A stretch of 64,000 nucleotides of DNA from Sphingobium sp052327305. Its GTDB lineage: Bacteria > Pseudomonadota > Alphaproteobacteria > Sphingomonadales > Sphingomonadaceae. The stretch covers positions 2,170,001 through 2,234,000 of the forward strand of contig NZ_CP182486.1 of assembly GCF_052327305.1 (NCBI RefSeq), written 5' to 3'. Below are positions 1-8,846 of this stretch, piece after piece (positions within the stretch are counted from its first letter, which is position 1; each line of letters begins with the position of its first letter). Under the pieces are notes generated by a model. The model ran no database searches. It was not told where the DNA came from and saw only the letters and a program-made list of their open reading frames with translations. Made by a program: the position numbers and the translations under genes.

Positions 1-423
1 CTCCACACCATGATCCGCGTCACTGATCCTGAGGCGACCGTCCGCTTTTTCGGGCTGATCGGCCTTCAGGAGGTCAAACGCATGGAGAGCGAGAAGGGCC
101 GCTTCACGCTCATCTTCCTGGCGGCGCCGGGCGATGAGGATGCGCAGGTCGAGTTGACCTACAACTGGCCAGCCGAGGATGGCAGCCCGGCAGAGGTTTA
201 CGAGGGCGGCCGCAATTTCGGTCACCTCGCTTACCGCGTCGAAAATATCTACGAGACCTGCCAGCGCCTGATGGATGCAGGCGTGACCATCAACCGGCCG
301 CCGCGCGACGGGCACATGGCCTTCGTCCGTTCGCCCGACAATATCTCCGTCGAGCTGCTTCAGGACGGTCATCTGGAACCGGCCGAGCCCTGGGCTTCCA
401 TGCCGAACACGGGCGTCTGGTAG
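1..423 (+). CDS. gloA: Glyoxalase I (lactoylglutathione lyase), 5' end cut by the window edge
   Basis: Converts the hemithioacetal of methylglyoxal and glutathione into S-lactoylglutathione. The frame is open from base 1 (Leu-His-Thr before the first Met at 10). Family members usually begin with a few residues followed by LHTM(I/L)RV, so the true start almost certainly lies just before the window. The VOC fold is visible: VELTYNW carries a metal-ligand Glu, NFGHLAYRV a His ligand, and SPDNISVELLQ the final Glu ligand. The next gene begins one base after the stop and gloB follows it, so both glyoxalase steps are encoded together. Identification is firm; only the 5' end is missing. Confidence 0.93.
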   Translation, partial: LHTMIRVTDPEATVRFFGLIGLQEVKRMESEKGRFTLIFLAAPGDEDAQVELTYNWPAEDGSPAEVYEGGRNFGHLAYRVENIYETCQRLMDAGVTINRPPRDGHMAFVRSPDNISVELLQDGHLEPAEPWASMPNTGVW

Positions 424-424
424 G

Positions 425-1501
425 ATGAATGCGCGCCGGGATGCAGTGACGGCGCGCCTCGGCATCCGTCACGCGATCATCGCCGCTCCGATGGCTGGTG
501 CGGCCGGTGTCGATCTCGCCATCGCGGCCGCGCGGGCCGGAGCGCTTGCCTCGCTCCCCTGCGCGCTGCTCTCGCCTGCGCAGATCAGGGAGCAGGTGGC
601 GGCGTTCAGGGCGGCGGTATCCGCCCCGATCAATCTCAATTTCTTCTGCCATGACATGCCGGAGAGCAGCGACGACACAGCGTGGCGCGAGACATTGGCC
701 CCCTATTACGCAGACTATGGGGTTGCGCCCGCATCGGGCGGAACGCTGCGCCTGCCTTTCGGGGAGGAGCAATGCGCGCTGGTCGAGGCGCTGCGCCCCG
801 AAGTCGTGAGCTTCCATTTCGGTCTGCCGGCGCCCGCCTTGCTGGATCGCGTGCGGGCGAGCGGCGCCTTCGTCCTCGCTTCCGCCACGACGCCGCGCGA
901 AGCGCTCTGGCTGGCCGAACGCGGAGTGGATGCAGTGATCGCGCAGGGCGCCGAAGCTGGCGGCCATGCCTCCCATTTCATGGATGGCGCGCCGGAGACC
1001 CATATGGGTCTCTTCGCGCTGCTGCCGCAGATCGTGGATGCAGTGGCGGTGCCGGTCATCGCGGCAGGCGGCATTGGGGATGCGCGCGGTATCGCGGCGG
1101 CACTGCTGCTGGGCGCCAGCGCGGTCCAGATGGGCACTGCCTTCCTGCATTGCCCGGAGAGCTTCCCTTCCGACATGCACCGCGCGGCGCTGACCAGCGA
1201 GGAGGCGACACGCACCGCGTTCACGACGCTTTTCAGCGGCCGGGCAGCGCGCGGCATACCGAACCGGCTGATGCGTGAACTGGGGCCGATGCATCCCGAT
1301 GTGCCGCCCTTTCCCCATGCCAGCACCGCGCTGGCGCCGCTCAGGTCAGCGGCGGAAGCTAGGGGCGATGCCGGCTTCTCGCCGCTCTGGGCTGGCGAGG
1401 CCGCGCGTCTTGGCCATGCGGAGAACGCGCAGGCATTGATCGAACGACTGGCGGCAGAGGCCCATGCACTGCTCGCTGCATCCGCAACCATGAGAGTATA
1501 G
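425..1501 (+). CDS. Nitronate monooxygenase-like FMN oxidoreductase (NPD family)
   Basis: A 358-residue TIM-barrel flavoprotein of the 2-nitropropane dioxygenase/nitronate monooxygenase family. Visible family motifs are the N-terminal AAPMAG segment, GAEAGGH at residues 175-181 (with the conserved active-site-region His), AAGGIGDARG at 213-222 and the phosphate-binding GASAVQMGTAFL at 230-241. It starts one base after the gloA stop and ends four bases before gloB, so the three are probably cotranscribed. The family is functionally broad (nitronate oxidation, quinone reduction, enoyl reduction), and the true substrate cannot be read from sequence. Its place inside a glyoxalase operon suggests handling of toxic small molecules, which is inference. 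Confidence 0.88.
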   Translation: MNARRDAVTARLGIRHAIIAAPMAGAAGVDLAIAAARAGALASLPCALLSPAQIREQVAAFRAAVSAPINLNFFCHDMPESSDDTAWRETLAPYYADYGVAPASGGTLRLPFGEEQCALVEALRPEVVSFHFGLPAPALLDRVRASGAFVLASATTPREALWLAERGVDAVIAQGAEAGGHASHFMDGAPETHMGLFALLPQIVDAVAVPVIAAGGIGDARGIAAALLLGASAVQMGTAFLHCPESFPSDMHRAALTSEEATRTAFTTLFSGRAARGIPNRLMRELGPMHPDVPPFPHASTALAPLRSAAEARGDAGFSPLWAGEAARLGHAENAQALIERLAAEAHALLAASATMRV

Positions 1502-1505
1502 ACAT

Positions 1506-2240
1506 ATGTCCTCCTTCTCCCTCGACATCGTGCGCATCCCCGCGCTTAGCGACAATTACATCTGGCTGGTGCATGACGGCGCGAGCGGCGAAACCCTCGT
1601 CGTCGATCCGGCGCTCGCCGAGCCGGTGCTTGCGGCAGCGGAGGAGCGCGGCTGGCGGATCGGGCAGATCTGGAACACGCACTGGCATCCCGACCATATC
1701 GGCGGCAATGCGGCGATCGTCGCTGCTACGGGAGCGCGCGTCACCGCGCCCGCTGCCGAGGCCGAGAGGATTCCCGGCATCGACCGCGCCGTGGGCGAGG
1801 GCGATATCGTGCATCTGGGCGATCATGCTGCTCGGGTCATGAGCGTGCCTGCGCATACGGCCGGCCACATCGCCTATCATTTCGCGGAAGATGGCGCGGT
1901 GTTCGTTGGCGATACGCTCTTCGCCATGGGCTGCGGGCGGCTGTTCGAGGGGACGGCGGCGCAGATGTTCGACAACATGGCGCGCCTGTCCGCCTTGCCT
2001 GACGAGACGAAGGTCTATTGCGCGCATGAATATACGCTCTCCAATGGCCGCTATGCCGTTGTGGCCGAGCCGGACAACGCAGCGATCGCAAGCAGGCTGG
2101 CCGAGGTCGAGGCAATGCGCGCGGCAGGCGAGGCGACCGTGCCCACCACTATCGGGGCGGAGCGGGCAACCAACCCCTTCATGCGCGCTGCGACTGTTGA
2201 GGAACTTGCCCGGCGGCGTGCGGAAAAGGATGCGTTCTGA
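1506..2240 (+). CDS. gloB: Glyoxalase II (hydroxyacylglutathione hydrolase)
   Basis: Hydrolyses S-lactoylglutathione to D-lactate and glutathione, the second glyoxalase step. It is a 244-residue metallo-beta-lactamase-fold protein with the metal motif THWHPDH at residues 58-64, followed by HTAGH, the Asp ligand in FVGDTLFAMGCGR, and CAHEY supplying the last His. The C-terminal helical substrate domain ends in TNPFMR, typical of glyoxalase II rather than generic MBL proteins. It is the third gene of the run beginning with gloA. The ATG at 1506 has no strong Shine-Dalgarno, which fits translational coupling. Confidence 0.95.
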   Translation: MSSFSLDIVRIPALSDNYIWLVHDGASGETLVVDPALAEPVLAAAEERGWRIGQIWNTHWHPDHIGGNAAIVAATGARVTAPAAEAERIPGIDRAVGEGDIVHLGDHAARVMSVPAHTAGHIAYHFAEDGAVFVGDTLFAMGCGRLFEGTAAQMFDNMARLSALPDETKVYCAHEYTLSNGRYAVVAEPDNAAIASRLAEVEAMRAAGEATVPTTIGAERATNPFMRAATVEELARRRAEKDAF

Positions 2241-2289
2241 TCAGCCGGGTGCTAATTGGAATCGGCGGGGTGGATGAAGGAGAAGACTC

Positions 2290-2715
2290 ATGCGTTTCGC
2301 CGCGTTTCCGCTGATCGCCCTCGGGGTCGCCGCCACTCTTCTTGGCTCCTGCGCGATGGGGCCGGAGCCCGAGGCGAAGCTGACGCCCAAGCAGCAGAAG
2401 GAGCTCGCGAAGCTGCTCGACGGCAAGGTGGCGGGAGAACCAGTGAGTTGCGTCTCTAACTTCAGCACGGCGAGCAATCTGCGCGCGCTGAGCGACGATG
2501 TGCTGGTGATGCAGGTCAACCGGAAGCTCGTCTACAAGAACGAACTGCGTGGTACCTGCACCGGCCTGTCACGGGGAGACATACTGGTGATGACGAGCTG
2601 GAGCGGCGGTCAATATTGCCAGGGCGATATGGCCCGCGCGTTCGATCCCTATTCGGGCATCACGAGCGGCGTCTGCTCATTGGGCAAGTTCGTCCCCTAC
2701 CGCGCACCCAAATAG
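2290..2715 (+). CDS. Predicted small lipoprotein, unknown function
   Basis: A 141-residue protein with a clear lipoprotein signal: a hydrophobic stretch ending in the lipobox LLGSC, with the lipidated Cys at residue 21. An AAGGAG ribosome-binding site precedes the ATG. The mature part has a Lys/Glu-rich segment (about residues 28-45) and four more Cys residues, compatible with disulfides in the periplasm. I do not recognise a functional domain. It stands alone between gloB and the convergent acyl-CoA synthetase gene. Confidence 0.75.
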   Translation: MRFAAFPLIALGVAATLLGSCAMGPEPEAKLTPKQQKELAKLLDGKVAGEPVSCVSNFSTASNLRALSDDVLVMQVNRKLVYKNELRGTCTGLSRGDILVMTSWSGGQYCQGDMARAFDPYSGITSGVCSLGKFVPYRAPK

Positions 2716-2724
2716 CGAGGGCTT

Positions 2725-4515
2725 TTAGCTCTTGTAGAGCGCGTCCAGCCGATCCTTGTAGCGCGCGCGGATGACGTGGCGCCGGATCTTGAGGGATGGC
2801 GTCATCTCGCTGTTCTCGATGGTGAAGGGTTCGTCGGCAAGGACGAAGCGCCGCACTTTCTCGATGACGGAGAGGTCGGCGTTCACCCGGTCGATCGCGG
2901 CGCGCAGGACGGAGATCAGCGCCGGGTCGTCGCGCATGGCGGCAATGGTCGCAGGCTTTCCGGCATTGCCGGCCATCTCGGTCAGCCAGTCCGTGTCCGG
3001 CACGATCAGCCCCACCAGATGCGGCCGCTTGTCGCCGTAGACCATTGCCTGCGCAATCTCGGGCTGGAGCGTCAGCATCCCCTCAACTTTTTGGGGCGCG
3101 ACATTGTCTCCCTTGTCGTTGACGATGATGTCCTTCTTCCGGTCCGTGATCTTGAGCCGTCCCGCTTCGTCGATCTCACCAATGTCGCCAGTGTGGAGCC
3201 ACCCATCCTGAATGGCGCGCGCAGTTTCCGCCTCGTTGCGCCAGTAGCCTTTCATGACGAGTTCGCCCCGCACGAGGATCTCGCCGTCATCCGCGATGCG
3301 GGTCTCCACGCCCTTCAGCGGTGGTCCTACCGTATCCATCGCGATGCCGGCGGAAGGACGGTTGCAGCTGATAACCGGTCCGGCCTCGGTCTGGCCATAG
3401 CCCTGAAGCAGGACGAGACCCAGCGACTGGAAGAACAGGCCGACATCGGGATTGAGCGGCGCGCCACCTGAAACCAGCGCGCGCAATCTGCCACCGAAGC
3501 GTGCTTGCACCTTCGGAATGATTGTGCGTTCGAGGACTGCTTCGAGAGGCTTCTCCCAAAACGGCAGGTCGCCGTGCGAAGCGCGCTTGGCGCCCTGACG
3601 GATCGCTTGCTCCAGCAGGATTCCGGGTACCTTGCCTTGCTTCTCGATGGCCTTGGTCACGCGGGTGCGGAGCATCTCGAACAGGCGAGGGACGACGACC
3701 ATAAGGGTCGGGCGCACTTCCGCGATGTTGCTCGCCAGCTTCTCCAGACTCTCGGCATAATAGATCTCGCCGCCCAGCCCGATGGGCAGGAACTGGCCAC
3801 CCGAATGCTCATAGGCGTGGCTGATCGGGAGAAAGGAGAGGAAGACCTCGTTCTCGATGGCGAAATCGTGAACGAGGACATCGACGCAGCCCTCGACATT
3901 GCAGAGGATCGCTCCATGATGCTGCATCACGCCGCGCGGCGCGCCGCCTGTACCGCTCGTGTAAATGATGCAGGCCAGATGATCCCGTTTGGCGGTCTGG
4001 CTTGCGGCGAGCGCGCGCCAGTCCGCCGGGTGTCTGTCGATGATGGCGTCCCACTGGTGCAGAGAGAGCGTGCTCGCCTGCATCGCCTTGAGCGGCTCCA
4101 TCGAGATCATGAGGTTGACGTGCGAGCGAACAACCGCAGGCATCAGCGTCTTGGCGATCTTCGCTGTCGAGACGATGACGGCGCACGCGCCGCTGTCCGA
4201 GATGATGTGTTCGTGATCGCGCGTGGTGTTGGTGGTGTACGTGGGTACCGTTACGGCGCCCGCCGCCATGATCGCGAGGTCCGCGAGGCAGAATTCGGGC
4301 CGGTTCTCGCTGACCAGCATCACCCGGTCGCCCGGGCCGACACCATTGGCCTTGAGCGCTGTCGCCAGGGCTGCGACTGTTTGTGCGGCCTCTCCCCAGC
4401 TAATCGAACGCCAGCTCTGGTCGCGCTTGGCCCAAAGGAAGGGCTTGGTCCCGTTCTGGGCCGCGCGGGTAAAGAACATCGCCGTGAGGCTTGGGAAAGT
4501 CTCGAACTCGCGCAA
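2725..4515 (-). CDS. Long-chain acyl-CoA synthetase (AMP-binding, FAA1-type)
   Basis: A 596-residue ANL-superfamily enzyme that activates fatty acids via acyl-AMP to acyl-CoA. The P-loop IIYTSGTGGAPRG lies near residues 183-195, the adenine-binding motif LLQGYGQTEAGP in the middle, and TGDIGEIDEAGRLKITDRKKD contains the hinge before the mobile C-terminal domain. Length and the 'GYGQTEAG' form fit the long-chain COG1022 type better than short-chain acetyl-CoA synthetases. It is convergent with the lipoprotein gene and divergent from ggt. Chain-length preference is not readable. Confidence 0.9.
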   Translation of the reverse strand: MREFETFPSLTAMFFTRAAQNGTKPFLWAKRDQSWRSISWGEAAQTVAALATALKANGVGPGDRVMLVSENRPEFCLADLAIMAAGAVTVPTYTTNTTRDHEHIISDSGACAVIVSTAKIAKTLMPAVVRSHVNLMISMEPLKAMQASTLSLHQWDAIIDRHPADWRALAASQTAKRDHLACIIYTSGTGGAPRGVMQHHGAILCNVEGCVDVLVHDFAIENEVFLSFLPISHAYEHSGGQFLPIGLGGEIYYAESLEKLASNIAEVRPTLMVVVPRLFEMLRTRVTKAIEKQGKVPGILLEQAIRQGAKRASHGDLPFWEKPLEAVLERTIIPKVQARFGGRLRALVSGGAPLNPDVGLFFQSLGLVLLQGYGQTEAGPVISCNRPSAGIAMDTVGPPLKGVETRIADDGEILVRGELVMKGYWRNEAETARAIQDGWLHTGDIGEIDEAGRLKITDRKKDIIVNDKGDNVAPQKVEGMLTLQPEIAQAMVYGDKRPHLVGLIVPDTDWLTEMAGNAGKPATIAAMRDDPALISVLRAAIDRVNADLSVIEKVRRFVLADEPFTIENSEMTPSLKIRRHVIRARYKDRLDALYKS

Positions 4516-4685
4516 AACGTCCTCTCCGTCAGCCGTTTCGGGCCGGTCTCCAACCGCGTTGTATTGGGGTAATGCGGGCCTTCTCCAAGGGCAAGCCGAA
4601 TGAGCCGCCTTCGCGCTTGCGAAGAGACGGAGGACGTTTCACTGTCCGGTTTCAAAATATTGCCAAGACTCCGAGGCCGCATCCC

Positions 4686-6431
4686 ATGTTTTCCCTTCGC
4701 ACATTGCCCGCCTTGTTGCTGGCGCTTCTGCTCTCCGCTTGCGCGACAGAGAAAGCGCCGCCATCGGTATCGGCCGGTACAGCCGCGCCAGATGCGGCGC
4801 GCGCCGGGCGCTTCTTTGTGGTGGCCGCCAATCCGCTTGCGACCGAGGCCGGGCTCGCGGTGTTGCGTCGGGGCGGCAGCGCGGCTGACGCTGCCGTGGC
4901 CGTTCAGGCGATGCTTTCGCTGGTCGAGCCCCAAAGCTCGGGAATGGGCGGCGGCGCCTTCATGACCTGGTATGATGGCGCGAGCGGCAAGGTGACCGTC
5001 TATGACGGGCGGGAGACGGCGCCCGCCGGCGCGGACGAGCGCATGTTCCTGGACGAGGCGGGCAAGCCGCTTCCCTTTAGCACGGCGGTGGTGAGCGGTC
5101 GCGCGACAGGCGTTCCCGGTGCGCTCAAGATGCTGGCACTGGTGCAGAACGCCCATGGTGCTCTGCCGTGGAACAACCTTTTTGGGGATGCGGAGCGCAC
5201 GGCACGCGAGGGATTCGTCATTTCGCCGCGCCTCGGTCGTTTTCTGAAGCGCGGGAGCTTCCCGCAACTTTCCGCGCCTGATGCCCGTGCCTATTTCTCA
5301 GCGCCGGACGGCAGTCTCCGGAAGGTAGGCGACCGACTGGTGAACGCGCCTTATGCCGAATTCCTCGGGCGCCTTGCCGCGCAGGGACCGGACGCTCTCT
5401 ATACCGGGGAAACTGCGCGGCGGATCGTCGCGAAAGTCCATGAGGGCCAGTATCCCGGCACGATGACGCTTGCCGACCTTGCCGGATACCAGCCGGCTGT
5501 GCGTGAGGCGCTATGCAATCCCTATCGCATCTACCTCGTCTGCGCCCCGCCGCCGCCATCGAGCGGCGTGGGGTTGTTGGAATTACTGGCGATCCTTGAG
5601 CGCACGGATATCGACAAGCGTGGTCCCACGGACCCGCAGGCCTGGTACCTCTTCGCCGAGGCGAGCCGACTCATGTATGCTGATCGCGACCGCTATGTGG
5701 GGGATGCGGCGTTCGTCAGCGTGCCGATCAAGGGACTGCTCGATCCCGGTTACGTGGCGAGCCGGGCCGCGCTCATCGGCCCACGTGCCGCCGAGACGCC
5801 GCCGGTCGCCGGAACCCCGCCCGGTGCGACGCTGGCCGCTGCGGACGCGACGCTGGAGCCAGGCGGCACTTCGCACTTCATCATTGGGGACGCGGCGGGC
5901 AATGTCGTCTCGATGACCACGACGGTGGAATCCATCTTTGGCTCGGGCCGGATGGTCGACGGCTTCTTCCTCAACAACCAGATGACGGATTTCTCCTTCT
6001 CCCCGCGTGATGCGCAGGGCAGGCCGGCAGCCAATGCCGTCGCGCCGGGGAAGCGGCCCCGTTCCTCAATGGTGCCCCTGGTGCTTGTCGACAGGCAGGG
6101 GCGCTTTGCGGGTGCCTTCGGTTCGGCCGGGGGCAATGCGATCCTGGCCTATGTCGCCAAATCGCTGGTGGCGGCGGTGGACTGGAACTTGCCGACCCAG
6201 CAGGCGATCGCGCTGCCGAACCTCATTGCGCGCGTCAGCTTTCAGGGGGAGGCAGACAAATTCCCCCCGGAAGTCATCGAAGGGCTGGCAGCGCGCGGCG
6301 TCACCTTGCGACCGGGGCAGGGCGAGGATTCGGGCGTTCAGGGTGTGATGATTCGCGAGGGCGGGCGCTTCGACGGCGGCTATGACCCGCGCCGGGAGGG
6401 GCGAGCAATCGAGGAAACGCTGAAGAAATAG
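4686..6431 (+). CDS. ggt: Gamma-glutamyltransferase, lipoprotein form
   Basis: An Ntn-hydrolase that cleaves gamma-glutamyl bonds, mainly of glutathione, and transfers the glutamyl group. I chose the ATG at 4686 because it gives a perfect lipoprotein signal (hydrophobic run then LLSAC); longer in-frame starts upstream lack this. The autoprocessing nucleophile is Thr395 in LEPGGTSHF, so the proenzyme should split into large and small subunits there. The small subunit carries GKRPRSSMVP and the glycine-rich GSAGGN oxyanion region. At 581 residues it has normal family length. The lipobox suggests membrane anchoring in the periplasm. Confidence 0.93.
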   Translation: MFSLRTLPALLLALLLSACATEKAPPSVSAGTAAPDAARAGRFFVVAANPLATEAGLAVLRRGGSAADAAVAVQAMLSLVEPQSSGMGGGAFMTWYDGASGKVTVYDGRETAPAGADERMFLDEAGKPLPFSTAVVSGRATGVPGALKMLALVQNAHGALPWNNLFGDAERTAREGFVISPRLGRFLKRGSFPQLSAPDARAYFSAPDGSLRKVGDRLVNAPYAEFLGRLAAQGPDALYTGETARRIVAKVHEGQYPGTMTLADLAGYQPAVREALCNPYRIYLVCAPPPPSSGVGLLELLAILERTDIDKRGPTDPQAWYLFAEASRLMYADRDRYVGDAAFVSVPIKGLLDPGYVASRAALIGPRAAETPPVAGTPPGATLAAADATLEPGGTSHFIIGDAAGNVVSMTTTVESIFGSGRMVDGFFLNNQMTDFSFSPRDAQGRPAANAVAPGKRPRSSMVPLVLVDRQGRFAGAFGSAGGNAILAYVAKSLVAAVDWNLPTQQAIALPNLIARVSFQGEADKFPPEVIEGLAARGVTLRPGQGEDSGVQGVMIREGGRFDGGYDPRREGRAIEETLKK

Positions 6432-6437
6432 GACACG

Positions 6438-7490
6438 TTAGTCCGCATCCACGCCTACGGCTTCGGTGACATTGCTGAAGCCATCCCGCTTCAACAGGTC
6501 GACCAGCCCATCGTTGATGCGGCGGGCCAGCCATGGCCCTTTATAAACGAGTGCGGAATAGAGCTGGACGAAGCTCGCCCCCGCGCGGATGCGGGAATAG
6601 GCCTGATCCGCACTCGCGATGCCACCAGCGCCGATTAGCGGCAGCGTCGTGCCGATGCGCTGGCGAAAGGCGATGAGCTGGCGCTGAGCGAGGTCCGTCA
6701 AAGGCGCGCCGGAAAGTCCGCCTGTTTCCCCTGCATAGTTCGACCGCAAGGCCGGGCGGGAAATCGTGGTGTTGCTCACGATCACACCGTCAATGCCCCG
6801 CTCGATCGCGATGCGGCAGATGTCGTCAATGTCGCTGGCTTCCAAATCGGGCGCGACCTTGAGGAAGACCGGTGGTCTCGCCCCTGTCTCGTTGCGCGCC
6901 GCAAGAACTCTGCGAAGCAGTTCGTCCAGCGCGTCGGCATCCTGCAAGGCGCGCAGGCCCGGCGTGTTTGGGGACGAAATGTTGATCGTGAGATAGTCGG
7001 CAAGCCGACCCAGGGTTTTCACGCCTTTCTCATAATCTGCGATGCGATCGGCACTATCCTTGTTGGCGCCGATATTGATGCCGATGGGGATCGCGCGGCG
7101 CCCGATCTGCGAGAGGCGGTGCGCAGCCTTCTCCTGCCCGCCATTGTTGAAGCCCATGCGATTGATGACCGCATCATCCTCGGCTAGGCGGAACAGCCGT
7201 GGTCGCGGATTGCCCGCTTGGGGCAGCGGTGTCAGCGTGCCCAGTTCGGCGAAACCGAAGCCGAGGCTACCCATCCGGTGCGCGACCACGCCGTCCTTGT
7301 CGAAGCCTGCGGCCAGACCGACTGGTGAGGGAAAGTATAATCCGAGAAGATCCTGGCCAAGCATGGTGTCGTGGCGCGAATCTCTGGGCGGCAAAGGTGC
7401 GGCGCGCAGAAGGGCCAGGGTCCATTGGTGTGCGGTCTCGGGAGCGACACGGAAAAGCAGCGGACGCAGGGTGGCATAGAGCTTAGACAT
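6438..7490 (-). CDS. pyrD: Dihydroorotate dehydrogenase (quinone), class 2
   Basis: Fourth step of pyrimidine synthesis: oxidises dihydroorotate to orotate with electrons passed to quinone at the inner membrane. The 350-residue length with an N-terminal amphipathic extension (about residues 1-45) marks class 2. Visible motifs: PVGLAAGFDKDG, NRMGFNNGG, the catalytic-Ser segment NISSPNTPGLR, VSNTTISR and IGAGGI near the FMN phosphate site. It ends six bases from the ggt stop, tail to tail, with no obvious terminator in the gap. Confidence 0.95.
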   Translation of the reverse strand: MSKLYATLRPLLFRVAPETAHQWTLALLRAAPLPPRDSRHDTMLGQDLLGLYFPSPVGLAAGFDKDGVVAHRMGSLGFGFAELGTLTPLPQAGNPRPRLFRLAEDDAVINRMGFNNGGQEKAAHRLSQIGRRAIPIGINIGANKDSADRIADYEKGVKTLGRLADYLTINISSPNTPGLRALQDADALDELLRRVLAARNETGARPPVFLKVAPDLEASDIDDICRIAIERGIDGVIVSNTTISRPALRSNYAGETGGLSGAPLTDLAQRQLIAFRQRIGTTLPLIGAGGIASADQAYSRIRAGASFVQLYSALVYKGPWLARRINDGLVDLLKRDGFSNVTEAVGVDAD

Positions 7491-7872
7491 GGCGCCACTC
7501 CTTACAGCCCTGCCGCGCGAGATGGCGCTAAAAAAATAGCGTGGGAGGTCGCACGAAGGGGCCCTTTCCCCCGCCGGCTTTTCACGTCCAAATTGTGCGG
7601 ATGCGTGACGATTTCGTCCAATCGTCTGACGCCGAATCCGTTTAGAGCGCTCCCGCGACCCGAAGGGCTCTCAGTCTTTGGCTAAGAGACCTATGACTCA
7701 GCAGTCTGTCCGGATTTTCCGGATGGACTGCTTTTTTCTTCGCGAATCGCCATCCTCCATGCAATGCTCACGACCCCTGATTAACCAGCAAGGGTGGCTT
7801 AATCCGGTAATTGGCGCATCATGATCTCGTCCGTCGCAAGGCGGGACGAGGCAAGGGGACGGCGGCACAAAG
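7491..7872. other. Intergenic region, 382 bp, candidate sRNA
   Basis: No convincing protein gene fits here. The region separates the minus-strand pyrD start from the plus-strand AraC-type gene and ends its first two thirds in a strong plus-strand terminator (7701-7737) that no plus-strand gene accounts for. Just upstream of it, about 7670-7690, CTCTCAG and CTAAGAG can pair with one mismatch, forming a second small hairpin. A short untranslated RNA starting somewhere between about 7530 and 7660 would explain both. No family was recognised. Confidence 0.4.
7701..7737 (+). terminator. Strong rho-independent terminator with no upstream gene
   Basis: A 13-bp stem (7701-7713 with 7719-7731, all paired if two G-U wobbles are counted) closes a five-base loop and is followed at once by six T residues. 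The T run is on the plus strand only, so it ends rightward transcription. The nearest upstream coding sequence, pyrD, runs leftward, so this terminator belongs either to an unannotated RNA or to read-through control. Confidence 0.8.
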
Positions 7873-8754
7873 ATGCGGCATCGTTTTTCAGTCGCCGATG
7901 CGGCAGATATGGTGGCGCTGAGCTATTTCGTTCCGCCCGCCGACATGTCCGATCGCTTTGGCGCCCTTTATCTTTTTACGGCCGACAAGCCGCAGGTCGC
8001 GGACCATACGCGCGCTGATTTTGCCCAGTTGCGGTTCATGGTCGCCGGGACGGGCAGCTATCATTTTGTCGATGGGCGCCAGGTTCGTACACCCGATTGC
8101 TGTCTGCTCGGGCCAACGAGTGCGGCAACCCATTTCGATGTGGTCGGGCCCATGCAGGTCGTGGGCGTTACGGTTCTGCCACTGGGCTGGGCAGCTCTCA
8201 ACGCGGGCGATGCGGATAAGGTGGCGGATCAGGCGCTGGATCTGTGCGATGTTTTTGGCCCCCATTGGCACGCCCTGCTCCAGATGCTGCGCCAGGTCGA
8301 CGATCCGGCAACCGCGGCGGCCCAGTTCTGGGCATTCCTGCGCGCGCAGCTGCGCATGGTCTCCGAAATGGAACGAGCCTTCGTCGCGGCGACGGACACC
8401 TGGCTGGCCGATGAGAAATCGCCGCGTGTCGAAGTGCTGCAAGACGCCACGGGGCTTTCCGCCCGACAGGTCGCGCGCTGGTGCAACCGGCTTTATGGCG
8501 CACCGCCCAAATATCTTGCGCGCAAATATAGAGCGCTGCGCTGCGCGCTTATCCTTGCGCGCGACAATGTGAACTGGAACGCTCTCTGTGAGGAGGGGGC
8601 ATTCTATGACCAGTCGCACTTCATCCGGGAAGTGCGCCATTTCACGGGTCTCACCCCTACGGAGCTGAGGGAAAAGGCCAGCATTGTCATCCGGCTTTCC
8701 ATGGAGAGGCGCGATGTGGCCGGCGAGATCGCCAAGCTCAGCCGCATCAGCTGA
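7873..8754 (+). CDS. AraC-family transcriptional regulator
   Basis: A 293-residue regulator. The C-terminal part (about residues 185-285) holds the two helix-turn-helix units of the AraC/XylS DNA-binding domain, including FYDQSHFIREVRHFTGLTPTEL, the characteristic second HTH. The N-terminal 170 residues have a cupin-like sensing-domain character without a recognisable ligand motif. It is monocistronic: an orphan terminator lies upstream and the divergence of content to the suf operon follows. Target genes cannot be inferred. Confidence 0.88.
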   Translation: MRHRFSVADAADMVALSYFVPPADMSDRFGALYLFTADKPQVADHTRADFAQLRFMVAGTGSYHFVDGRQVRTPDCCLLGPTSAATHFDVVGPMQVVGVTVLPLGWAALNAGDADKVADQALDLCDVFGPHWHALLQMLRQVDDPATAAAQFWAFLRAQLRMVSEMERAFVAATDTWLADEKSPRVEVLQDATGLSARQVARWCNRLYGAPPKYLARKYRALRCALILARDNVNWNALCEEGAFYDQSHFIREVRHFTGLTPTELREKASIVIRLSMERRDVAGEIAKLSRIS

Positions 8755-8812
8755 TACAGGGCGCTAACACGCGCAACCGCCCTTGATTTCGCGCCAGCGA
8801 GCGGCCATCTGC

Positions 8813-8839
8813 CAAATCAGAACGAATCGATCCGATTTG
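8813..8839. promoter_or_regulatory. Candidate operator upstream of the suf operon
   Basis: A perfect 6-bp inverted repeat, CAAATC-N15-GATTTG, sits just before the Rrf2 gene and ends eight bases from its ATG. Inside the spacer is a smaller AATCGAT-type symmetric segment. Rrf2/IscR proteins commonly repress their own suf/isc operon from such a position. The motif does not match the E. coli IscR consensus, so assignment to this regulator is inference. Confidence 0.4.
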
Positions 8840-8846
8840 AGGACAA

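Noticed and set aside
290..1318. 342-codon frame opposite the flavin oxidoreductase
   Set aside because: Arg/Ala/Gln-rich with no domain; it is an antisense shadow of a recognised gene.
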